NCBI GenBank assembly: GCA_900553555.1
Contig: USEG01000024.1
Location: forward strand, 1-9,078
Source: an uncultured Clostridia bacterium
GTDB lineage: Bacteria > Bacillota > Clostridia > Christensenellales > Pumilibacteraceae
DNA: 9,078 nucleotides
Reading direction: 5' to 3'
Below, piece by piece: positions 1-6,576 of the stretch; position 1 is the first letter of the stretch; each line of letters begins with the position of its first letter. Position numbers and translations under genes: made by a program. The notes below the pieces were generated by a model. That model saw nothing but the letters and a program-made list of their open reading frames with translations, had not been told where the DNA came from and made no database searches.

Positions 1-1177
1 CATTATCCCCATTGTCAACCATGTGGGCGAGGTGGTGGCGTTTGGCGGAAGACTGCTCAATCCGTCGACGCACATAGCGGTAAAATACCGCAACTCGTCC
101 AACACGCCGATATTCGACAAATCGGCCACTTTGTTTGCATTAAACCTTGTAAAGCGTAAAAAACAGCGCGAAAATGTCAATTATATTATAATAGCCGAAG
201 GTTATATGGACGTGATGATGCTGCACAAGGCGGGGTTTGATACCGCTGTCGCCAGCATGGGGACGTCGCTTACGTTCCGTCAGGCCAAGCTGATAAAAAA
301 TTACGTCGGAAACGTGTATATCAGTTATGACGGCGATTCGGCGGGGCAGGCGGCAACGCTGCGCGGGTTGGATATACTGCGCGACGCCGGCCTTAACGTA
401 AAAGTCATAGTGCTGCCCGACGGAATGGATCCCGACGACCTGATAAAAAGCCGCGGCAAGGAGGCCTATCAAAGTCTTATAGACAACGCTCTTACGCTTA
501 CCGAATACAAATTGGAAAACGCCGCCGGAAAATTCGACCTTTCCACTCCCGACGGCAAATCCGGCTACGCCATAGAGGCGCTCAAAATAATAAGCGCTCT
601 CGGCAATCCCGTCGAACAGGAAGAATATATCCGGATAGTGATAAAAAACACCGGATATTCCAAGCAGACGCTTATGAAACAGCTGGGACTGGAAGACGCG
701 CAGTCGCAGCGGGAAGAACAACAAAAGCGCGAACAGCAGGAAAGCCGCGCCGAGCGCGAAAAAGCCGAACGCGATAAGGCCGCGCTGTTTGTCGTGGCTA
801 GCCTGGTCAACAATAAGGATTACGCCGACATAAAGGCGGACATATATCCGTACCTTAAGGACGATTACCTTAAAAAAGCTTACGAATATGTCGTCGAATG
901 CGTCAAAAACGGCGAAAAAAGCAATCCGTCGGCACTGTTTACGCTGCTCGACAACCGGGACGACGCGCTTAGCCTTGCCGATTACGAATTTATGGAAGGA
1001 GACAACGCCGCAAAATTCGCCTCGTGCGTTGCGGCATTAAAGCTTGACTATCTCACGGCGGAAAAAAACCGGTTGGCATTATCGTACGAAAAGGACAAGG
1101 ACATCGACACGTTAAACCAGATAATGAAAATCGACCGACAGCTCAGGCAGCTTAAACTGAAAGGAGGAAATGCATGA
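1..1177 (+). CDS. dnaG: DNA primase, 3' part (N-terminus outside window)
   Basis: DnaG synthesises the RNA primers for chromosome replication, working with the replicative helicase. The frame is open from base 2, and the residues before the GTG at 23 (IIPIVNH) continue the conserved primase core, so this is a truncated gene and not a GTG start. About 390 residues are present; the family is usually about 600, so the zinc-binding domain and part of the polymerase core lie upstream. The TOPRIM domain is clear: EGYMD (Glu codon at 197), DGDSAGQ (from 329) and DPDD (from 428) supply the metal-binding acidic residues. A highly charged Glu/Arg/Lys/Gln stretch (about 690-780) links to a C-terminal domain expected to bind helicase (about 783-1174). 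The stop overlaps the next gene's start as ATGA (1174-1177), so the downstream sigma gene is probably translationally coupled. Confidence 0.96.
   Translation, partial: IIPIVNHVGEVVAFGGRLLNPSTHIAVKYRNSSNTPIFDKSATLFALNLVKRKKQRENVNYIIIAEGYMDVMMLHKAGFDTAVASMGTSLTFRQAKLIKNYVGNVYISYDGDSAGQAATLRGLDILRDAGLNVKVIVLPDGMDPDDLIKSRGKEAYQSLIDNALTLTEYKLENAAGKFDLSTPDGKSGYAIEALKIISALGNPVEQEEYIRIVIKNTGYSKQTLMKQLGLEDAQSQREEQQKREQQESRAEREKAERDKAALFVVASLVNNKDYADIKADIYPYLKDDYLKKAYEYVVECVKNGEKSNPSALFTLLDNRDDALSLADYEFMEGDNAAKFASCVAALKLDYLTAEKNRLALSYEKDKDIDTLNQIMKIDRQLRQLKLKGGNA
1161..1167 (+). promoter_or_regulatory. Ribosome-binding site of the first sigma gene
   Basis: AAGGAGG lies 6 nt before the ATG at 1174, inside the end of dnaG. 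It fixes the start of the 350-residue sigma factor and shows that the gene has its own strong initiation signal besides the ATGA overlap. Confidence 0.85.
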
Positions 1178-2226
1178 CTATAGAAGACAACCGGCAGATC
1201 ATGGATACGCTCGAAAAGTTGATAAAAGCGGGAAAAAAGAGGGGAATGCTTACCGTGGAAGAAGTGTCGCGCGCGCTTGTGGTCGAATGCGACGCGTCCA
1301 AGCGGGAAGTAGAACAAGCCTTTGCTTTCCTGGAAAAAAACCATATTCTGGTGATAAACGGCGACGCGGACGAAGACAATTCAAAGGATATTCCCGCCGA
1401 CGACGCCGTACGCGTATTTCTCAATTCGATAGGAAAATATCCCCTGTTGACCGCCAAGGAAGAACAGGATCTCAGCCGCCGCATCAAAGAAGGCGACAAC
1501 GCCGCTTTCGACAAGCTCGTAATGTCCAATTTACGACTGGTGGTATCGGTGGCGAAAAAGTATATCGGGAAGGGGCTGGACCTCGAGGACCTGATACAAA
1601 ACGGCTGTCTGGGCGTCATGACGGCGGCACGGAAATTCGATTATGAAAAGGGCTATCGTTTTTCGACGTACGCCACGTGGTGGATTCGCCAGACGGTGAC
1701 GCGCGCCATAAGCGATACCGCGCGGACAATACACATTCCCAACTATGTAAAAGACTGCATAGACAAAATGAACAACGAATCAAGGCTTTACGAGCAGCAG
1801 CACGGCAGTCAGCCGACGCCGGAATATCTTGCCGAAAAGCTGGGCGAGCCGCTGGCAAAGATACTGTTCTACCGCAAGATAATGCAGCACAATCTGTCGC
1901 TGTACGACGCGGTGGGCGAGGACGGCGATACCGTGATATTGGACTTAATTGAGGACACGGGCGGCAAAACGCCCGAAAGCGAAGCCATGCGTTCGTCCGA
2001 CCGCGACGTGCTGATGAACGCGCTCTCGACGCTGGAGGCGCGCGAACAGATAATAATTCGCTGCCGCTACGGCTTTGACGACGGCAAACCCAAGACGCTC
2101 AAAGAAGTGGGCGAACTTTTCGGCATCACCCGCGAGAGGGTAAGACAAATCGAAATAAAGGCGCTTAGAAAGCTGCGTATGCCGGGATGCAGCAACGAAA
2201 TACGCCAAATCGTAACCGGCCAATAA
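1174..2226 (+). CDS. Divergent sigma-70 family (group-2-like) RNA polymerase sigma factor
   Basis: 350 residues with full sigma-70 architecture: one region-1.1-like helical module (about residues 10-62), an acidic linker, region 1.2 (from about residue 72), regions 2.1-2.4, region 3, and region 4 with its helix-turn-helix. Region 2 keeps the melting aromatics and the -10-reading Gln/Thr ([13 protein letters not shown]). Region 4.2 keeps the -35-reading residues R320, E321, R324 and Q325 (TRERVRQ). It differs from the canonical paralogue next door: DLIQNGC (139-145) replaces [15 protein letters not shown] (187-194) replaces RIPVHMVE; the sigma finger reads [10 protein letters not shown] rather than [10 protein letters not shown]; and the C-terminus is [17 protein letters not shown], not LRHPxRSxxLRDYMD. 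These changes argue that it is the non-essential or alternative copy. It sits between dnaG and rpoD, overlapping dnaG by 4 nt. Family assignment is secure; its regulon and role cannot be read from the sequence. Confidence 0.93.
   Translation: MTIEDNRQIMDTLEKLIKAGKKRGMLTVEEVSRALVVECDASKREVEQAFAFLEKNHILVINGDADEDNSKDIPADDAVRVFLNSIGKYPLLTAKEEQDLSRRIKEGDNAAFDKLVMSNLRLVVSVAKKYIGKGLDLEDLIQNGCLGVMTAARKFDYEKGYRFSTYATWWIRQTVTRAISDTARTIHIPNYVKDCIDKMNNESRLYEQQHGSQPTPEYLAEKLGEPLAKILFYRKIMQHNLSLYDAVGEDGDTVILDLIEDTGGKTPESEAMRSSDRDVLMNALSTLEAREQIIIRCRYGFDDGKPKTLKEVGELFGITRERVRQIEIKALRKLRMPGCSNEIRQIVTGQ
1650..1710 (+). repeat. Paralogous near-repeat, copy 1 (sigma region 2.3-2.4)
   Basis: This 61-nt stretch encoding the -10 recognition helix matches 2948-3008 at 55 of 61 positions by eye. 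It is coding homology between the two sigma genes, but unusually well kept at DNA level compared with their flanks. Confidence 0.75.
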
Positions 2227-2245
2227 AAATCGTGATATTCAACAT

Positions 2246-2251
2246 TGGAGG
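2246..2251 (+). promoter_or_regulatory. Ribosome-binding site deciding the rpoD start
   Basis: TGGAGG lies 4 nt before ATG 2256. The frame extends further upstream to 2187, but that start would overlap the previous gene by 40 nt, encode a non-sigma-like Asn/Arg-rich leader and lack a comparable site. ATG 2256 is therefore chosen. Confidence 0.85.
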
Positions 2252-2255
2252 AATT

Positions 2256-3518
2256 ATGGATAACGTTACCACACAACATCTCGATGAAATAGTTATTTCT
2301 CTCGAAAACACAGCCAAAAACAAAGGCTTTGTCACGTATGACGACATCAACAACGCGTTGTCAATGTCAAGAGTGACCCCGGAGGACATCGAATATATCC
2401 TCGCGGCGCTCGGCTCCAAAAATATCGAAACACGCAAAAGCGACGACGTAAAACCGTCCGCCGACCTGGGCGAAAAAATAAACAACGAAGTCAAAAAACT
2501 CATTTCCATCGGCAAGCAGAAGGGTCGTCTGACATACGACGAAGTGGGCGAACGTCTCGCCGTCGAATGTGAGGCAAGCGCCGAGCAGATGGAGGAAGTC
2601 TTTAAGATTTTAGCGTCCAACGGCATTGTCATTTACAACAATATGCCCGAATATATGCGCGACGACCTGGATAAGATAATGCGCGAGGTGTCCATCGACG
2701 ACCCCGTAAAAGTCTATCTTAAAGATATAGGCAAGGTGCCGCTTTTGAGCATGGAGGAAGAGCTGGAACTGGCAAAGCGCATGAAAGAAGGAGACGAAGA
2801 GGCAAAAAAACGTCTCAGCGAGGCAAACCTTCGTCTGGTCGTGTCCATCGCAAAGCGGTATGTAGGTCGCGGCATGCTGTTTTTGGATCTCATTCAGGAA
2901 GGCAACATGGGTCTTATGAAGGCGGTGGAGAAGTTTGACTGCACAAAGGGCTTTCGTTTTTCGACGTACGCCACATGGTGGATTCGTCAGGCCGTGACGC
3001 GCGCGATAGCCGACCAGGCGCGCACCATCCGCATACCCGTGCATATGGTGGAGACGATAAACAAGCTTATACGCGCCAATCGTATGCTCGTGCAGAAACT
3101 CGGCCGCGAACCCACGGTTTCGGAGCTGTCGGAAGAACTGCAGATGAGCGAGGACAAAGTGCGCGAAATACAGCGCATAGCCATGGATCCCGTCAGTCTC
3201 GAAACGCCTATCGGCGAAGAGGACGACAGCCATCTGGGCGACTTTATCGAGGACGATAAGGCGGCCGCTCCGCAGGACGTCGCCACGTTCACCATTTTGA
3301 AGGAGCAGCTGATGGCGATATTGGATACGCTTACGCCGCGCGAGGAAATGGTGCTTAGGCTCAGATACGGCTTGGACGACGGACATCCCCGCACACTGGA
3401 AGAGGTGGGCAAGGAATTCCACGTCACGCGTGAACGCATACGCCAGATAGAGGCCAAGGCTTTACGCAAACTGCGTCATCCGCAGCGCAGTAAACGCCTG
3501 CGCGACTATATGGATTGA
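2256..3518 (+). CDS. rpoD: Primary (housekeeping) RNA polymerase sigma factor
   Basis: 420 residues, canonical RpoD/SigA. Regions 1.2 to 4.2 are all near consensus: region 1.2 starts near residue 149; [17 protein letters not shown] is region 2.2; [16 protein letters not shown] is regions 2.3-2.4; RIPVHMVE (259-266) keeps the Arg, His and Glu linked to extended -10 recognition in E. coli sigma-70; [10 protein letters not shown] is the sigma finger; and TRERIRQ (391-397) is the -35 helix. It ends in the typical [15 protein letters not shown]. The N-terminus is unusual: two region-1.1-like modules seem to lie in tandem, at about 9-59 (KGFVTYDD) and 75-126 (KGRLTYDE). The gene follows the divergent sigma paralogue by 29 nt, and its stop overlaps trmK as TGATG. 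It directs core polymerase to housekeeping promoters with TTGACA/TATAAT boxes, such as the one at 7309-7337. Confidence 0.97.
   Translation: MDNVTTQHLDEIVISLENTAKNKGFVTYDDINNALSMSRVTPEDIEYILAALGSKNIETRKSDDVKPSADLGEKINNEVKKLISIGKQKGRLTYDEVGERLAVECEASAEQMEEVFKILASNGIVIYNNMPEYMRDDLDKIMREVSIDDPVKVYLKDIGKVPLLSMEEELELAKRMKEGDEEAKKRLSEANLRLVVSIAKRYVGRGMLFLDLIQEGNMGLMKAVEKFDCTKGFRFSTYATWWIRQAVTRAIADQARTIRIPVHMVETINKLIRANRMLVQKLGREPTVSELSEELQMSEDKVREIQRIAMDPVSLETPIGEEDDSHLGDFIEDDKAAAPQDVATFTILKEQLMAILDTLTPREEMVLRLRYGLDDGHPRTLEEVGKEFHVTRERIRQIEAKALRKLRHPQRSKRLRDYMD
2948..3008 (+). repeat. Paralogous near-repeat, copy 2 (sigma region 2.3-2.4)
   Basis: Partner of 1650-1710, in the same orientation and the same codon phase within its gene, with 6 mismatches in 61 nt. 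Confidence 0.75.
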
Positions 3519-4141
3519 TGAACAGACTGGAGACGATAGCGTCGCTTATACGTCCGTGCAAGGTTTTTGCCGATATAGGCTGCGACCACGGCTATATATC
3601 CCTGTTTGTCGCCCGTTCCGCGCTGGCGGAAAAGATCATCGCGACAGACATAAGCGCCTTAAGTCTTGACAAGGCCCGCCGCGTTATGGCTGACTATCCG
3701 GCGGAATTTTTCGTCGGCGACGGTTTTGCTCCCATCGAAAAAGCGGGTTATTCCGTCGACCAGGCGGTTATAGCCGGCATGGGGGGCGAGCTTATCATCA
3801 AGATATTGTCGGCAACTTCCCTGCGTCCCGCCGTCATTTTGGGCGCGCAGAAAAATACGGATAAACTAAGGTATTATCTTGCCGGCAACGGGTACAAAAT
3901 CACCGACGACGTAAAAGTCGAGGAAGACGGCAAGTTTTACGACATAATACGCGCCGAGCCGGGGTATATGCCGCAGCCGGATCAGTTGGAGGCGTATATG
4001 GGCGTGTTTTACAAAGAGAAAAACCGCCATCTCGCCGCATATTGCACATATCTTGAAAATAAACTTAAAAACTTTAAGAAGACGGAAAAAAATCTTAAAA
4101 TAGCGCGCTTCGTGCAGGAGGTAAAAAAATGGCAGTCGTAA
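3518..4141 (+). CDS. trmK: tRNA (adenine(22)-N(1))-methyltransferase TrmK
   Basis: A 207-residue SAM-dependent class I methyltransferase matching TrmK, which makes m1A22 in bacterial tRNAs and is typical of Gram-positives. The SAM motif is ADIGCDHGY (residues 18-26), the acidic end of strand 2 is D44, GDGF follows at 67-70, and the TrmK signature AGMGG is at 86-90. A lysine-rich helical C-terminus (about 155-207) fits the family's coiled-coil tail. It is somewhat shorter than usual (about 230). ATG 3518 is chosen because its first base is the last base of the rpoD stop (TGATG). A TTG at 3515 in the same frame is less likely. No Shine-Dalgarno sequence is visible upstream, so initiation probably depends on ribosomes finishing rpoD. 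Position behind the primary sigma gene and ahead of a Nif3 gene is the usual Firmicutes order. Confidence 0.9.
   Translation: MNRLETIASLIRPCKVFADIGCDHGYISLFVARSALAEKIIATDISALSLDKARRVMADYPAEFFVGDGFAPIEKAGYSVDQAVIAGMGGELIIKILSATSLRPAVILGAQKNTDKLRYYLAGNGYKITDDVKVEEDGKFYDIIRAEPGYMPQPDQLEAYMGVFYKEKNRHLAAYCTYLENKLKNFKKTEKNLKIARFVQEVKKWQS
4116..4122 (+). promoter_or_regulatory. Ribosome-binding site of the Nif3-family gene
   Basis: AGGAGGT inside the end of trmK, 6 nt before ATG 4129. It supports a start that overlaps trmK by 13 nt. Confidence 0.85.
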
Positions 4142-4920
4142 ACGACGTTATGGTTCTTACGGAAAAACTCTTTCCTCCGGAAAACGTGTGCATGCACGAT
4201 TTTATAGGCCTGATGACGGGAAACCGCTATGCCCCCGTCACAAAAGTGCTGGTGTGCCTGGACTGCACCTGCGACGTCGTCGACGAGGCGGAGCGCAGAA
4301 GCGCGGAAATGATTGTCTCGCACCATCCGCTGATATTCGGATCGCTGCAAAGAGTGGTGGACGACGAGTATGCCGGCAGAATAATTCTAAGAGCGGCCGG
4401 CAAGGGAATAAGTGTTTTTTCCGCCCATACGAACGCCGACTGCACTTACGGCGGACTCAACAGCTATTTGGCTCAGCTATTGGGCCTTGACGACGTGAAG
4501 GGGCTTGTAACAATAAACGACAGCGCCGCTCTCGGCGCGGTGGGCAGGCTTTCAAAAAGCATGACGCTCGTGCAGTTTGCCGAGTTTACGGGAGCATTGC
4601 TGGAGGACAAATACGTCAAAATTTACGGCAAAAACGCTCCGGTAAACACCGTTGCGCTGGTAACGGGAGCGGGCGGCGATGTCGATTTGGTGTACGCGGC
4701 AAAAAACGCCGGCGCCGATTGTTATGTGACGGGAGAAGTAAAGCACCATGTCGCGCTGCTGGCGGCGTCGTTGGGGCTTAATATAATAGAAATAGGGCAT
4801 TATGCCGGCGAACATGTTTTTATTCCGCGTATGGCGCAGCTGCTGCAAACAGAGGCGGATAAACAAAATATGAAAATTCAATTCACGGCTGCGGAAAGCG
4901 AAAAAAATCCCGCGCTGTAA
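4129..4920 (+). CDS. Nif3-like dinuclear metal centre protein
   Basis: 263 residues of the Nif3/YbgI/YqfO family, hexameric proteins with a two-metal site. The biochemical role is unsettled; annotations as GTP cyclohydrolase type 1 are contested. The putative metal ligands are all visible: the HHP motif (H65, H66) in IVSHHPLIFG, D104 in AHTNADCTYGGLN, and H224/E228 in EIGHYAGEH. The N-terminal family motif, usually WDNxGL, is here HDFIGL. The length matches the short form that lacks the central inserted domain found in Bacillus YqfO. It overlaps trmK by 13 nt and is followed after 10 nt by a zinc-ribbon gene. This trmK-Nif3-zinc-ribbon set recurs in many Firmicutes, which points to a shared but undefined housekeeping role. 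Family call firm, function not. Confidence 0.93.
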   Translation: MAVVNDVMVLTEKLFPPENVCMHDFIGLMTGNRYAPVTKVLVCLDCTCDVVDEAERRSAEMIVSHHPLIFGSLQRVVDDEYAGRIILRAAGKGISVFSAHTNADCTYGGLNSYLAQLLGLDDVKGLVTINDSAALGAVGRLSKSMTLVQFAEFTGALLEDKYVKIYGKNAPVNTVALVTGAGGDVDLVYAAKNAGADCYVTGEVKHHVALLAASLGLNIIEIGHYAGEHVFIPRMAQLLQTEADKQNMKIQFTAAESEKNPAL

Positions 4921-4930
4921 GGAGTTAATT

Positions 4931-5653
4931 ATGAACTTAGAGAGCATACTCAAATATCAGGCTATCGATATAGAATTGCGCAAACTGAAAAGAGAAATGC
5001 AGTCCAACGAAAACTACAAAATAGCGGAAGACGCTCGGCGTAAGTTTAACGAGATGAAAACCGTTGTCGCAAAGAGCGAAAACACGGCGTCCAAGGTGTA
5101 CGGCGGCTATGAAGAATCGCTCAAGTACTACGACGAAGCCGTCCGTTCCGCCGACGAACTCATAAAAAAACTTCAGGATGAAAATATTACCGACGAGCAG
5201 GCCGAAGCTGCTGCGGCAAAACTCAACGAAATAAAAGCGCGCCTTGCCGAAATATCGGATTTTGTGGGCAACATAAAGAAAAAGGGCGAAAGCGTGGTGC
5301 ATGATTTCAGCGCGGCGCAGAAGAGCGGGTTGGAACTCAAAAATAAATACAATCAGGCCCGCGACGCCATGAAAAAGCTTGAAGAGAGCTACAAGCCGAA
5401 AATTGCCGCCCTGCAGAAACAGTTGGCGGACGCCCGCGCGCAGATGAGCGACGCCGATTACGAAACATACGAAAAAGCTTCCAAAGAGGCGGCTCCTCCC
5501 GCGTTTGTCGAAGTGTACGTGGCGGACGGCAACACCATGAACTGTTCGATGTGCGGCTACAGTCTTTCGCTTAACACCCAAAGCGAACTGAAAGAGCGCG
5601 GATATTGCGTCTGCGAAAAATGCCACCGCATAATTTACGGCAAGAAAAAGTAA
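4931..5653 (+). CDS. Coiled-coil protein with C4 zinc ribbon (DUF164/zf-RING_7 type)
   Basis: 240 residues. Most of the chain (about 10-195) is rich in Lys, Glu, Ala and Gln with heptad-like spacing, predicted as long antiparallel coiled-coil helices. The C-terminus is a zinc ribbon with C205xxC208 and C228xxC231; an extra C226 lies next to the second pair. This layout matches the family that includes Helicobacter HP0958 (FlgZ) and chlamydial CdsZ, whose members bind RNA, sigma-54 or secretion components. In Firmicutes it usually follows the Nif3 gene and has no settled function, so a nucleic-acid-binding role is only inferred. The start is set by GGAG (4921-4924), directly after the Nif3 stop and 6 nt before ATG. 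No signal peptide or membrane segment is seen, so it is probably cytoplasmic. Confidence 0.87.
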   Translation: MNLESILKYQAIDIELRKLKREMQSNENYKIAEDARRKFNEMKTVVAKSENTASKVYGGYEESLKYYDEAVRSADELIKKLQDENITDEQAEAAAAKLNEIKARLAEISDFVGNIKKKGESVVHDFSAAQKSGLELKNKYNQARDAMKKLEESYKPKIAALQKQLADARAQMSDADYETYEKASKEAAPPAFVEVYVADGNTMNCSMCGYSLSLNTQSELKERGYCVCEKCHRIIYGKKK

Positions 5654-5697
5654 CTTTCTTTTCCGATAGAGGAATACAATAAAACGAATATTTGTTC

Positions 5698-5705
5698 GGG
5701 AGGTG
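5698..5705 (+). promoter_or_regulatory. Ribosome-binding site deciding the galU start
   Basis: GGGAGGTG lies 4 nt before ATG 5710. The in-frame TTG at 5692 is upstream of this site and would add six residues not found in GalU proteins, so it is rejected. Confidence 0.85.
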
Positions 5706-5709
5706 CTTT

Positions 5710-6576
5710 ATGCAAAAAATTACCAAAGCCGTCATTCCGTGCGGCGGCATGGGAACGAGATTTTTGCCTATTACCAAAACGCTGCCCAAGGAAATGCTGC
5801 CCATCATCGACACTCCGGTGCTTTCGTACATCGTCGAAGAGGCGGCGGCCAGCGGCATAAGCGATGTGCTTATAATAATCAACGACAAAAAAAAGGATAT
5901 ACAGCGCTATTTTACGCCGGATAAAGAACTGGAAGATTTGCTGGAGGCGGCGGGCAAGACTACATATTTAAGCCGGCTTAAAAGAATATATTCCATGGCG
6001 GAAATTTCGTTTGCCTATCAGCCCAAACCGCTGGGCAGCGGCGACGCCGTCATGCGGGCCAAAAGCTTTACCGGCGACGAGCCGTTTTGCCTTAGCTGGG
6101 GCGACGACCTGATATGCGCCGAAGTGCCCGTAATGCAACAGCTTACGGCGGCATATTACGAGACGGGCATGCCGATAGTGGGCGTGCAGCGCATCGACAC
6201 CGACGATATAGTCAAATACGGAGTAGCCGACACGCAGCAAAGCGACGGCAAACTGCACAGACTTAACGATATAGTCGAAAAACCGCCGCTAAGTGCGCTG
6301 CCGTCACGCCTTGCCAGCCTTGGAAGATATGTGCTCAGTCCGTCGGTTTACGATGCTTTAAGCGGCGTCAAACCGGGTTTGGGCGGCGAAATTCAGTTTA
6401 CGGACGCCCTTCGCCGTATGTGCCCCGACGTGTACGCCTACGAGTTTGACGGCAAACGTTACGATATGGGCGATAAATTCGGAGCAATGCAGGCGATAAC
6501 GGAATTTGCCGTAAAAAATGAAGAAATAGGGGCAAAATACCGCGATTATATTAAAAAACTGGCGGAACTGCTATGA
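5710..6576 (+). CDS. galU: UTP--glucose-1-phosphate uridylyltransferase
   Basis: 288 residues, the normal GalU/GtaB length. It makes UDP-glucose from UTP and glucose-1-phosphate for cell-envelope glycans, teichoic acids or glycolipids. The nucleotide-binding start is PCGGMGTRFLP (10-20) followed by PKEMLP (26-31). Other family motifs are GDD (131-133), VEKP (189-192), GRYVLSP, GGEIQFTDAL (from 225) and the C-terminal YDMGDKFGAMQA. Two motifs deviate: LSWGDDLI where LLGDD is usual, and PLGSGDAV where PLGLGHAV is usual; catalysis may still be normal because the Asp pair, Lys and Glu-Lys-Pro elements remain. It follows a 56-nt gap with no terminator, so read-through from the upstream operon is possible. 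Its stop overlaps the next start (ATGA, 6573-6576). A related nucleotidyltransferase such as glucose-1-phosphate thymidylyltransferase is less likely, given the length and the FLPITKTLPKEMLP signature. Confidence 0.94.
   Translation: MQKITKAVIPCGGMGTRFLPITKTLPKEMLPIIDTPVLSYIVEEAAASGISDVLIIINDKKKDIQRYFTPDKELEDLLEAAGKTTYLSRLKRIYSMAEISFAYQPKPLGSGDAVMRAKSFTGDEPFCLSWGDDLICAEVPVMQQLTAAYYETGMPIVGVQRIDTDDIVKYGVADTQQSDGKLHRLNDIVEKPPLSALPSRLASLGRYVLSPSVYDALSGVKPGLGGEIQFTDALRRMCPDVYAYEFDGKRYDMGDKFGAMQAITEFAVKNEEIGAKYRDYIKKLAELL

Noticed and set aside
140..724. Minus-strand open frame of 194 codons opposite dnaG
   Set aside because: It is antisense to the conserved TOPRIM domain, and no family is recognisable.
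2187..2255. Upstream in-frame start extending rpoD by 23 residues
   Set aside because: It would overlap the preceding sigma gene by 40 nt, lacks a good ribosome-binding site and is unlike any sigma N-terminus; TGGAGG before ATG 2256 is better.
2610..3422. Long open frame (270 codons) on the minus strand
   Set aside because: It lies fully opposite the highly conserved rpoD gene; its protein has no recognisable domain, and the composition is typical of an antisense shadow.
3666..3697. TTGACA with a weak TATA-like box inside trmK
   Set aside because: The best -10 (GACTAT) is 20 nt away and poor, inside a conserved coding motif; likely chance.
4937..5626. Minus-strand open frame of 229 codons opposite the zinc-ribbon gene
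   Set aside because: The Phe/Val-rich product mirrors Lys/Glu codons of the coiled-coil gene; no plausible ribosome-binding site or domain.
5652..5680. Possible galU promoter with TACAAT at 5675-5680
   Set aside because: No convincing -35 box at 16-18 nt spacing (AACTTT or similar). A promoter in the 56-nt gap is possible but not supported.
5685..5698. Small hairpin CGAA / TTCG before galU
   Set aside because: Only four base pairs and no T tract; not a credible terminator or riboswitch.
5887..5894. Run of eight A residues in galU as a slippage site
   Set aside because: It encodes consecutive lysines in a normal frame with no alternative frame of interest; A-rich lysine runs are common in this window.
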